This document shows positions 1-8,391 of a stretch of 64,000 nucleotides of DNA, piece after piece. Within the stretch, counting starts at the first letter, position 1. Every line of letters begins with the position of its first letter. The notes beneath the pieces are model-generated. The model was not told where the DNA came from and searched no databases. It was given only the letters and a program-made list of their open reading frames with translations. The position numbers and the translations under genes were made by a program. This stretch comes from Lysobacter antibioticus. GTDB lineage: Bacteria; Pseudomonadota; Gammaproteobacteria; Xanthomonadales; Xanthomonadaceae. Where the stretch lies: NCBI RefSeq assembly GCF_001442535.1, contig NZ_CP013141.1:4045894-4109893 (forward strand), read 5' to 3'.

Positions 1-1
1 G

Positions 2-2002
2 CGATTCCCCGTGTCCGCGAAAGGCACAACCCTCCAGCGATTGATTGAAATAGCCGGAGAACTAAAACTCCGAGGCAGGGCGCTGAGGCTGGATCTGTCC
101 CAACTCCCGCGCCTCGCGCTGCCCTGTGTACTGCATTGGGATTTGAACCACTTCGTCGTGTTAACGGATCTCTCGTCGCGTCATGCGGTCGTACTTGATC
201 CCGCAGTGGGAAGGCGACGGTTGCCACTGTCCGCCCTATCGCAGCACTTCACGGGTGTAGCCCTGGAGTTGGCACCGGCAAGTGACTTCACCCGCGCCCC
301 GCCGAAACCTACGGTGACATTTAGGCAGCTAACGGGCCCGATTACCGGCCTAAAGCGCTCGCTCGGACTAGTGCTCCTGCTCTCTCTGGTGCTCCAGCTG
401 TTTGTGGCGATCGCACCGTTCTATATTCAATGGGTCGTCGATCAAGTCCTCGTTTCGGCAGACCGGAACCTACTCTTCGTTCTAGCGATTGGCTTCACGT
501 TAGCGCTAGTCGTCCAAAGTGCCGTTGTCTGGCTTCGCGGTACCACGGTCGTGCTGCTGTCTACTCGCTTAGGCCTCCAGTGGGTCGGAAATCTTCATGC
601 CCATCTGCTGAAACTTCCGTTGGAGTTCTTCGAGAAGCGCCACGTGGGCGATGTGACTTCGCGCATGGGGGCGGCACAATCGATCCAGAAGACGCTAACC
701 GTCAGCACCGTCGAGGCGCTGGTCGATGGCCTCATGGCTGCGGTCACCCTCGCGATGATGGCGGTATACAGCGTCAAGCTAATGGTGGTCAGCCTCGCCG
801 CGGTCGGCCTGTACCTTGGAGCTCGGATAGTCGCCTACAGCTACACCAGGGAGCGGACCGAGCATCAGCTAATCGTTGCCGCGAAGCAACAAAGCCACCT
901 ACTCGAATCTCTGCGCGGCATCCAGAGTCTCAAGGTGGCTAATCGGGAGACGATGCGCGGCGCGGTATACGAGAACCTCATGGTGGTTACGGCCAACCAC
1001 GACATCTGGCTGGCTCGCGCCGGCATCGCTTTTGCCAGCGTCAACCAGTTGGTGTTCGGGATCGAACGTATCGTCGTCGTGTTGATCGCAGCGTCCATGG
1101 CGCTGGATAGTACATTCTCGGTGGGCATGCTCGTCGCCTATCTCGCCTATCGAGAGCTATTCGCACAGCGCGTCGCGGCTTTGATCGATAAGGGTGTCGA
1201 GTTCCGGATGCTGCGACTGTTTGGCGAGCGACTGGCCGACATCGCGCTAACCCCACCCGAGCGAGCGTCGGTCGGCCCACAGGGCGACATCGACCTAAGA
1301 GACGCCCACATTGTGGTCGAGCATCTGTCCTTCCGGTACGCCGATGACGAGCCCTGGGTCATACACGATTGCAGTTTTCGGATCGAAGCCGGTGAATCTG
1401 TCGCCATCACCGGCCCTTCTGGTTGTGGCAAGACGACCCTAATGAAGTTGCTTTTAGGACTCCTAACTCCCACCAGCGGTTCGATCTCTATCGGCGGCCA
1501 AGATATGTCGAAGATAGCTCCGCCGCAGGCGCGTGCGCACTTTGGCGCGGTACTGCAGGATGATCAACTGTTTGCCGGAACGATCGCCGAGAACATCAGC
1601 TTCTTCGACGAGAGCAATGATCCGACACAAGTAGTAGGCGCGGCGATCCTGGCCGGCATTCACGACGAAATTGACGCGATGCCGATGCGCTACCAGACGG
1701 TCATCGGCGACATGGGGAACACCCTCTCCGGAGGCCAGAAGCAGCGCATCATTCTGGCACGCGCTCTGTTTCGGCGCCCCCGCATCTTGTTCTTGGACGA
1801 GGCGACCAGCCACCTGGATGTCGACCGGGAGCGTCTTGTCAACGAGGCAGTGCGGTCACTCGCGATCACCAAGGTGATTGTTGCTCACCGGCCGGAGACG
1901 GTCGCTAGTGCAGACCGGACGCTGATCCTGCAACGCGGCTCCGTTGTATCTGGACACGGAACTGAGGGCTCGTCGGCCCACAGAGCCAGCCATCGATTCT
2001 AG
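2..2002 (+). CDS. C39-peptidase ABC exporter, 3' part (partial)
   Basis: This is the carboxy-terminal part of a peptidase-containing ABC transporter of the bacteriocin/RTX export type; its 5' end lies outside the window. The first ~70 residues hold the His and Asp region of a C39 peptidase (HWDLNHFVVL, then DPAVG); the catalytic Cys must lie upstream. A six-helix membrane domain follows, then an ATPase with Walker A GPSGCGKTT, signature LSGGQ and Walker B ILFLDEA. Such proteins cleave a double-Gly leader from a small peptide and export it across the inner membrane. The GTG at 11 is probably internal. No precursor peptide gene is visible downstream; the next gene encodes a large Rhs protein with its own signal peptide. 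Confidence 0.9.
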   Translation, partial: RFPVSAKGTTLQRLIEIAGELKLRGRALRLDLSQLPRLALPCVLHWDLNHFVVLTDLSSRHAVVLDPAVGRRRLPLSALSQHFTGVALELAPASDFTRAPPKPTVTFRQLTGPITGLKRSLGLVLLLSLVLQLFVAIAPFYIQWVVDQVLVSADRNLLFVLAIGFTLALVVQSAVVWLRGTTVVLLSTRLGLQWVGNLHAHLLKLPLEFFEKRHVGDVTSRMGAAQSIQKTLTVSTVEALVDGLMAAVTLAMMAVYSVKLMVVSLAAVGLYLGARIVAYSYTRERTEHQLIVAAKQQSHLLESLRGIQSLKVANRETMRGAVYENLMVVTANHDIWLARAGIAFASVNQLVFGIERIVVVLIAASMALDSTFSVGMLVAYLAYRELFAQRVAALIDKGVEFRMLRLFGERLADIALTPPERASVGPQGDIDLRDAHIVVEHLSFRYADDEPWVIHDCSFRIEAGESVAITGPSGCGKTTLMKLLLGLLTPTSGSISIGGQDMSKIAPPQARAHFGAVLQDDQLFAGTIAENISFFDESNDPTQVVGAAILAGIHDEIDAMPMRYQTVIGDMGNTLSGGQKQRIILARALFRRPRILFLDEATSHLDVDRERLVNEAVRSLAITKVIVAHRPETVASADRTLILQRGSVVSGHGTEGSSAHRASHRF

Positions 2003-2117
2003 CCGCGACATCTCAGATCGAGAGACGCCTTTGCTCAAGACTGGCCAAGAATATGATTCGCTGCGGCGTCACGGCGAGCATGGCCAAAGACAAAAACCAC
2101 ACTTCTAAGGAATGAAG

Positions 2118-5100
2118 ATGCTCGTTGGGAAAAGACCAAATCCGCTAGCAGCAAGCTTGGCTGTCGCGCTGACTGCCCTGGCCCCCTTCTCGGCCATGGC
2201 CGCGTTCCCGGTTGAGACCGGCCAGGCACTTCCGGGGGGGCATGCGCCTGGCCCAGTTTGGATCGGCGCATGGCCGAGCACCTACACACTTCGTGAGGCG
2301 ATGGCAGCTTGCGAGCGACACAAGATCGACCGTGCCGAGGACTTGATTGAGTACCCGCCGCTGCAGGACGGATTCAACCAAAGGACATGGACCATCACCG
2401 ACTGCAAGAAGGCGGTCATCGCGCCCGAGGCGACAGGTGGTTTGCTCACCATCCATCTGGAGATGGCCAATCGATACGATCTACCGCCTTCTATAGATCC
2501 GCCAGTGGACCACTATGCCTACTATTACGGGACCACTAATGCGTTCTGGCCATTGAAAGAGCGCGAGGAAGACACCGGCAAGAACCTGGGCCGAAGCGAC
2601 TGCAGCAACAATTGCATCGGAAATCCAATCGTCGTTAACGCCGCAAATAAATTCCAGGACGAGACCGATTACGCAGGCAATGGCGGTCGGGGCTTGAAGT
2701 TCCATCGCTACTACAACAGCGCGCCCGAAGTCGGCTTGGCCGATCTCGGCGAGAGCTGGCGGCATACCTACAGCCGAAGCCTCGAGTTCAATTCGTTCTC
2801 GACCGAAAGTAAAGCCATCACCATCCACCGAGACGATGGGATGCAGATTCTGTTCCGAAGGGTGGATGGCGCCTGGTTGCCCAGTGCCGAGGTTAGGATG
2901 GTTTTGACCCCGGTGTTGGAAGCCGGCCTTCCCATTAGCTGGGAGCTGGCCAACGCCGCCGACGGCTCCGTCGAAACCTACGACGCAGAAGGCCGCTTGT
3001 TGGCCATCGACTACCTCGACGGCTATCACCTCACCCTGAATTACGTTGCCGGCCTGCTCAGCAAGGTGACCGACGCGCAAGGTCGGGTCTTGCAGATCGA
3101 TCATGACAGCAACGGCCTCATCTCGTCAGTGACCGATCCGACCGGCGTCAGGTATGACTACACCTATCTGAGTCCGAATTATCCGACCTTCCCGGACGAT
3201 ACAGAGCGGCGTCTGGAAAAGGTCGTGGCAACTTCAGGGTATAAGCGGGAGTACCAGTACTACGCAGGCACTGAATCCATGATGCGCGGCTTGCTGACCA
3301 GTGTCCTGGACGAGACCGGTTCGGTTAAAGCAAAGTTTGGTTACGACAACACGGGCAATCCCATCTCGACTGAGCACACCCAGGGAGCGGAGCGCTACGT
3401 CGTCGAAGGAGGGCAGTACGGCACCACAGACGTCGTATATTCGAACGGCCTTCGATACAAGTACAAGTTCACGACGATCAATGGGCGAAAGCTTACGACC
3501 GATGCGGAGCGGGTCTGTACGGACGGCTGCGCCAGTGCGACGGCCGTCTACACCTACGATGCCAACGGCTTTCCCGATCGGGTTGGTGACTTCGGGCGCA
3601 CGTCTGCGGATTACGATTACAACGCTCGCGGATTGGTGGCTCAGAAGCGCGAAGCTATCGGGAATCGAGAGGAGCGACTGACGCAGATTGATTGGCATCC
3701 GACGTTTGATGTTCCGACAGAGGAGCGCGTCTACAATCGTGACGGCGAGCTTTGGACGAAGCGCCATTGGACATATAACGGGCGTGGGCAGGAACTCACT
3801 GCAACAAAGATCGACCCACTGACGGGAGCCGCTCGCACTAGCGTAACGACTTATTGCGAGACAACCGATGTGCAGGCGGGCCACTGCCCGATCATTGGGC
3901 TGGTTACGCAGGTGGACGGGCCGCGCACGGACGTCAACGACAGCACGTACTTTGCCTACTACCTTCAGGATGAGGCTGGATGTGCCACGCCTACCGGCAG
4001 CTGCGGCCATCGGAAGGGCGACGTGTGGAAGGTGACCAATGCCATGGGTCAGGTCGAAGAGATTCTGAAGTATGACCCCAGCGGCCGAGCCGTCTCCAGT
4101 CGCGACGCCAATGGCGTCGTGACGGATCTCGAGTATCACCCCCGAGGCTGGCTGCTCCGGCAGATCGTTCGCGGAAGCGACAACGCGGCGGAAACGGATG
4201 ATGCAATTACGGTCATGGAGTACGACACTGTCGGACTCTTGAAGAAGACTACAGACCCCGATGGCGTCATTGCTCGCTTCGAATATGATCCGGCCGGTCG
4301 CCTGACGGATGTGATCAGCTCGACCGGCTCGCGAATCCACTACACCCTGGACAACGAAGGTCGCCCCGAGAAGACGGACATCAAAGACCCGGGCGGTGTC
4401 ATTCAGCGCACCCTGTCGACCTTGCGCAATCAAATGGGGCAAATCAAGTCCGTAAAGGACGCCTACGGACGGGCGACCAACTTCACGTACTGGGCCGCCG
4501 GAACGCCGAGCTATACGACCGATGCTTTAGGGCGACAAAGCACGGAAACAGCCAATTGGTTTCGCCAGACGGACCAAACTCGCGCCAATTTGGCCGGTCG
4601 CACGACAGGTTCCAATCATTTCTATGATGCCGCAGGCGAGCTAGCGTCGACCTATGACGGTGTAGGTCGCGAGACCGGCTACGATCGCAATCGCTTTGGC
4701 GAAATATTGACGCTGAGAAGCCCGGCAACCGGATCGAGTAGCTACGCCTACGACAGTGGTGGAAACCGTACGTCCGGGACCGACGCGGACGGACGGGTCA
4801 CTCAGCACACCTATGACGCACTCGACCGATCGTTGGCAACACTCTACCCGGCCGACCCCACCCTGAACGTAACTCGCTCTTACGACGTCCCGTCCGTGGC
4901 GTGTGCGGCTGATGAGAAGTTCGGCAAGGGCCGCCTGGCCCGCGTCACCGACTCGACCGGCTACACCGACTATTGCTATGGCCGTTACGGAAACATTGTC
5001 AGGAAGATCCAGGCGGTCAACGGAAAGACGTTCACTTCGCGATACGAATACACCAAGGGCGGTCGGCTTAAGTCAATCACGTACCCAAGCGGTACGCTGG

Positions 5101-6686
5101 TCGCGTACGGGGCTAACAGCGAGGGCAATGTCGCAAACATCACTGTGACCCGACCAGGCCAAGCCAGCCAGGCACTCCTGACTAGCATCACCTACTACCC
5201 GTTCGGCCCAGCCGGTGAGTTCGTCTTTGGTAATGGCCGCCGATTGCGCCGACAGTTCAACCTGAACTATCAGCCGACCAGCATTCAAGACACCGGAGTG
5301 GATGGTCTTTCAGCGGGCTTCGTTTTCAATGAGGTGGGGAATCTGGTCGAACTACGGAAGGGCGACCAGTCCACACCGGCCTTGCGAAAGTACGGGTATG
5401 ACGCGCTCAATCAGCTCACCGACGTCAAAACGGGAGCAGACGCTCCGCTCAAGACTTACCTTTACCATGACTTTACTCAGAACCGAACGACAGAGATCAC
5501 CAATGGTGCGACGAGCATTAGCTCGGTCTACACGGTGGACCGCCTGACGGAATGGAACGGCGTAGCACGTGCCTATGATTCCTCTGGAAACACGATCAGC
5601 ATCGGAGGCGCAGCCAAGGAGTTTGCCTATAACGCAGCTGGCCGCATGAGCACCGTGAAGGTGAACGGCCTGACTAAGGCCTCCTATCGCTATAGCGGTG
5701 TTGGAGAGCGGGTCCAGCGACAGCTCGGCTCTGTCGTGGACTATACAAACTACGACACGGTCGGTCGCTTCCTGGGCCGTTACGACGCTACCGGTGTTTC
5801 GACGCAGGAGGTAATTTGGCTGGGGGATCTGCCGGTCGGTATCGTAGCGGCTGGAAAGCTGCACTATATCGAAGCTGATCATCTGGGCACGCCACGAGTC
5901 ATTATCGATCCAGTCCGGCAGCGAGGAGTCTGGAAGTGGGACATGACAGGTGATGCTTTCGGCGCGTCTGCCCCAAGCCAAGACCCAGATCAGGATGGCA
6001 AGGCTTTCGTTTTCGACCTGCGATTCCCCGGACAACAATACGACGCGGTCAGCGGGACCCATTACAACATTCACCGCGACTATGATCCTCTGGCAGGCCG
6101 TTACCTTCAAAGCGATCCCATCGGATTACAAGGTGGCCTGAACACTTACAACTACGTTAGTAACTCGCCGATGCTATGGACAGATCCATTGGGACTATTG
6201 CAATGGTCGGAACGTCCATTACAAACATTGAATACATTGATTGCAGGCAACCCTGTCAGAACGTATCCAACCGCCCCGGTGACTCTATTCAAGGAAAATG
6301 GCCTGGGGCGCACAACTATGGACTGGTCCGCCGATACGAATTGCCTATGCGAGAATGGCCAGTACCGGCTTGATGAGTTTAAGGTCGATGTGGGTGTTCT
6401 AATGTATCTACGCCCAAGCTATGCCGACAGCATAAAGAAGTGGGACACGATCAAAGCAGAAAAGCAGCATGTGAAGGATTTGAATGCCTGGATGGCTGAT
6501 GCTCGCAAGGGCACGGAGTTTCTAGAGGGACGCTTGAGAAGCGATCTCTACTCTAGCGACCTTGAGTGCAAGGCAAAGAACCATCTAGAATTGAAGTTCT
6601 ATCTTTCGGCGAGCGCTGAGTTCGCGGCGTTCAAGTCCTGGCAGCGATGGGACGAGTCTAAAATCCATACGTATAAGGGAAAGTGA
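2118..6686 (+). CDS. Secreted Rhs/YD-repeat protein with variable C-terminal tip
   Basis: This ~1,520-residue protein has an N-terminal signal peptide (hydrophobic stretch ending near FSAMAA), a DUF6531-like N-terminal region, many YD repeats (Y-x-Y-D-x-x-G-R forms) and the Rhs core end GRYLQSDPIGLQGGLNTYNY followed by DPLGLL near residue 1,357. The ~165 residues after the core form a unique tip; in this family that position carries a toxin or effector. The tip has four Cys residues and an E-x-x-H in EKQHVKDL, but no toxin family is recognised. The ATG at 2118 is preferred over 2112 because AAGGA at 2107-2111 is then 6 nt upstream. The next gene overlaps its stop codon by one base. Confidence 0.9.
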   Translation: MLVGKRPNPLAASLAVALTALAPFSAMAAFPVETGQALPGGHAPGPVWIGAWPSTYTLREAMAACERHKIDRAEDLIEYPPLQDGFNQRTWTITDCKKAVIAPEATGGLLTIHLEMANRYDLPPSIDPPVDHYAYYYGTTNAFWPLKEREEDTGKNLGRSDCSNNCIGNPIVVNAANKFQDETDYAGNGGRGLKFHRYYNSAPEVGLADLGESWRHTYSRSLEFNSFSTESKAITIHRDDGMQILFRRVDGAWLPSAEVRMVLTPVLEAGLPISWELANAADGSVETYDAEGRLLAIDYLDGYHLTLNYVAGLLSKVTDAQGRVLQIDHDSNGLISSVTDPTGVRYDYTYLSPNYPTFPDDTERRLEKVVATSGYKREYQYYAGTESMMRGLLTSVLDETGSVKAKFGYDNTGNPISTEHTQGAERYVVEGGQYGTTDVVYSNGLRYKYKFTTINGRKLTTDAERVCTDGCASATAVYTYDANGFPDRVGDFGRTSADYDYNARGLVAQKREAIGNREERLTQIDWHPTFDVPTEERVYNRDGELWTKRHWTYNGRGQELTATKIDPLTGAARTSVTTYCETTDVQAGHCPIIGLVTQVDGPRTDVNDSTYFAYYLQDEAGCATPTGSCGHRKGDVWKVTNAMGQVEEILKYDPSGRAVSSRDANGVVTDLEYHPRGWLLRQIVRGSDNAAETDDAITVMEYDTVGLLKKTTDPDGVIARFEYDPAGRLTDVISSTGSRIHYTLDNEGRPEKTDIKDPGGVIQRTLSTLRNQMGQIKSVKDAYGRATNFTYWAAGTPSYTTDALGRQSTETANWFRQTDQTRANLAGRTTGSNHFYDAAGELASTYDGVGRETGYDRNRFGEILTLRSPATGSSSYAYDSGGNRTSGTDADGRVTQHTYDALDRSLATLYPADPTLNVTRSYDVPSVACAADEKFGKGRLARVTDSTGYTDYCYGRYGNIVRKIQAVNGKTFTSRYEYTKGGRLKSITYPSGTLVAYGANSEGNVANITVTRPGQASQALLTSITYYPFGPAGEFVFGNGRRLRRQFNLNYQPTSIQDTGVDGLSAGFVFNEVGNLVELRKGDQSTPALRKYGYDALNQLTDVKTGADAPLKTYLYHDFTQNRTTEITNGATSISSVYTVDRLTEWNGVARAYDSSGNTISIGGAAKEFAYNAAGRMSTVKVNGLTKASYRYSGVGERVQRQLGSVVDYTNYDTVGRFLGRYDATGVSTQEVIWLGDLPVGIVAAGKLHYIEADHLGTPRVIIDPVRQRGVWKWDMTGDAFGASAPSQDPDQDGKAFVFDLRFPGQQYDAVSGTHYNIHRDYDPLAGRYLQSDPIGLQGGLNTYNYVSNSPMLWTDPLGLLQWSERPLQTLNTLIAGNPVRTYPTAPVTLFKENGLGRTTMDWSADTNCLCENGQYRLDEFKVDVGVLMYLRPSYADSIKKWDTIKAEKQHVKDLNAWMADARKGTEFLEGRLRSDLYSSDLECKAKNHLELKFYLSASAEFAAFKSWQRWDESKIHTYKGK

Positions 6687-7180
6687 TGCTCATGAAGAGA
6701 CTTCTTCTCACTCTTGGCCTGTGCCTTTCTGCAATTCCGGCTACCTCTTACGCGCACCGATGCAGCAAGGAGAACGCGGCTGCGGAGACGGTAACCATCC
6801 GCTACCTTGGAAATGACGAGGCTCAGGCAAAAATATTCAGCCAGGAGGGGAGGTACGAACTGCGGAATCAGTCGCGGATTTCCCTCAGCTTCGCGGTGTA
6901 CACCAAGTACGCGTTGCCAGTCTTGTATCCAATGGACACGACCGTTCAAATCCAAAACACCGAAGGTGGTTGGTCAGACAACGTGCTTTCGTTGAGTCAC
7001 TACGAGGCTCCCGACAAAGTGCTACGCATCAAGCCGGGTGGTTCATTTCAGTTCTTCGCAGACACGCGCGATAGTGCCGACAAAGATTATCGTCTAGGCA
7101 TAAGAACTCCAAAAGGGTGCTGGTTTTATTCGGCTCCTTTTCGCTTTGAACATACAAAGCGAAAGGTTTCAGGAAGCTAA
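6686..7180 (+). CDS. Small exported protein, possible Rhs-tip immunity protein
   Basis: An exported protein of ~164 residues with a clear signal peptide (KRLLLTLGLCLSAIPA, cleavage after SYA). The ATG overlaps the rhs stop and is preceded by AAGGGA, so the two are probably translationally coupled. The mature part is beta-rich and shares a pattern with the gene at 7396: a Cys near the N-terminus, Y-x-L-x-N-x-S, a Y(P/K)-rich centre, GGWSD or DGWSD, P-G-x-x-x-F and a C-terminal G-C-W-x-x-S-x-P-F. Position suggests immunity to the Rhs tip in the periplasm, but this is inference and no family is recognised. Confidence 0.75.
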   Translation: MLMKRLLLTLGLCLSAIPATSYAHRCSKENAAAETVTIRYLGNDEAQAKIFSQEGRYELRNQSRISLSFAVYTKYALPVLYPMDTTVQIQNTEGGWSDNVLSLSHYEAPDKVLRIKPGGSFQFFADTRDSADKDYRLGIRTPKGCWFYSAPFRFEHTKRKVSGS

Positions 7181-7395
7181 CGCCTAGGCTGCTGCACCAA
7201 CCCATTTCTCTCCGGAAATTCCTTGCAGTTGACTCCTCGCTGCTCACGACAGGCTCTTACTAGTAAGCGAATGCTCAGAAAGAAGTCCAGGTGCGAACAC
7301 GGTCAGCGCCTCAGAACGAGGCGCGAATTTACGCAGAAGATATGCGGTCAGGACTATGTTGGTGGACATATTGAATATTAATCTGAGGACCAATT

Positions 7396-7881
7396 GTGAA
7401 TCTATTGGCCATGATTTTGCTGCCAGTTGCTCTCGTAATTCCCACCACATCGCATGCGAACGGTGACTGCGATAAGCCAATTGATGGGGTTCAGATCATC
7501 TACAGTGGGGTGGATGCTGATCGGGCTCGTGATTGGGGCTATGTATATGGAAAGTACGTGCTGATCAACGGTTCAAAGAAGACCTTGCGATTCGCCACGT
7601 ATAAGGGTGAGCGAGAGCCGGTTAAGTTGTACCCACTCGTTTTCACAATTGAAAAGCAGACAGTCGACGGGTGGAGCGACGACGTGACGGTTATCGATCA
7701 CCCGGAGGCCGCAACTGCAACAGTTACAGTTCCTCCGGGTGATCGGCTGACATTCCTAGGTCAGAGTAGACCCGCCGGGCCGGATACCTATCGCGCCAAG
7801 ATTCGGCAGATGCGCGGCTGCTGGCTGCCTTCAGAACCATTTCAGGTTTCGAATGCCACCGAATCTAGCGGGCCTCACTAG
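7396..7881 (+). CDS. Small exported protein, paralogue of the preceding gene
   Basis: A 161-residue protein with a signal peptide (ending near SHANG) and the same framework as the protein at 6686: early Cys, YVLINGSKK, LYPLVFTIEKQ, DGWSDDV, a PPGDRLTFLGQ segment and RGCWLPSEPF at the end. The GTG start has GAGGA at 7384-7388. It is separated from its paralogue by 215 bases with no evident gene, so it may have its own promoter. A tandem duplicate next to a polymorphic-toxin gene is the arrangement expected of an immunity gene family. Function otherwise unknown. Confidence 0.75.
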   Translation: MNLLAMILLPVALVIPTTSHANGDCDKPIDGVQIIYSGVDADRARDWGYVYGKYVLINGSKKTLRFATYKGEREPVKLYPLVFTIEKQTVDGWSDDVTVIDHPEAATATVTVPPGDRLTFLGQSRPAGPDTYRAKIRQMRGCWLPSEPFQVSNATESSGPH

Positions 7882-7910
7882 GCGGTCTCTCTGGAATTGT
7901 CCGATTGACG

Positions 7911-7938
7911 CTAAGAGGGCGCTTCAGCGCCCTCTTAG
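7911..7938. terminator. Strong hairpin terminator at the prophage left end
   Basis: A perfect 12-bp stem (CTAAGAGGGCGC, loop TTCA) lies between convergent genes. Downstream on plus is a T-rich stretch (TTCTTG). It probably terminates the plus-strand rhs group and separates it from the late phage genes that arrive on minus. Confidence 0.75.
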
Positions 7939-7945
7939 TTCTTGT

Positions 7946-8389
7946 CTACGGATCGGTAAAGAAGCCTATGCCATCTAGGGATAGCCAACCGAGTACGCCG
8001 GCACCCGGTTGCGATACCAGCACCTCGCCATTTGTTTTCACGTCGACACGTGCCTGAGCGCTCGAATCGCTCACGGCCGTATAGATCTGCTGCGCGGGCG
8101 GGCGGAAACCTGCCGGAAGCACGAAGATGACGGTTCCGCCAGCACCGGCCTTCACGAGCCCTCGCAACTGGACCCGGCCTCCATCGCGTCGGTAGCCGGC
8201 TGACGCGAAGACGTCGCCGTAGTTCGTCCACGGCGCATTGAGCGTTGGCGCCTGCCATGCGCCCTTACGGAGATCGGCAATCGCTGCCGCGCTCGTACTT
8301 CGCGTTTGCCCGCCCTGCACGACGGGTACAAGCTCGGCGCCGGTCAGCGCGCTGGCTGCAGGAAGTTGGGAGAGTTTCTGATTCGCCAT
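7946..8389 (-). CDS. Phage tail fibre/tail tip accessory protein
   Basis: The 147-residue product starts MANQKLSQLPAASALTGAELVPVVQGG, an N-terminal pattern common in phage tail fibre and head-binding tip proteins (xxLSxLPxAxxLxGxELxPVVQ). The rest is Gly- and beta-rich. It is the last gene of the late operon, directly after the 737-residue tail tip protein (2-nt gap), and ends at the left border hairpin. A receptor-binding role is likely from position and from this N-terminal pattern; no catalytic motif is seen. Confidence 0.75.
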   Translation of the reverse strand: MANQKLSQLPAASALTGAELVPVVQGGQTRSTSAAAIADLRKGAWQAPTLNAPWTNYGDVFASAGYRRDGGRVQLRGLVKAGAGGTVIFVLPAGFRPPAQQIYTAVSDSSAQARVDVKTNGEVLVSQPGAGVLGWLSLDGIGFFTDP

Positions 8390-8391
8390 AT

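Noticed and set aside
3234..4442. 402-codon open frame on minus
   Set aside because: Antisense to the Rhs repeats; the repeat pattern is clear on plus.
7882..7955. Possible att core shared with 57227-57306 (GTCTAC or GAATTG)
   Set aside because: Only six bases match; such matches are expected by chance, so the exact prophage ends are left open.
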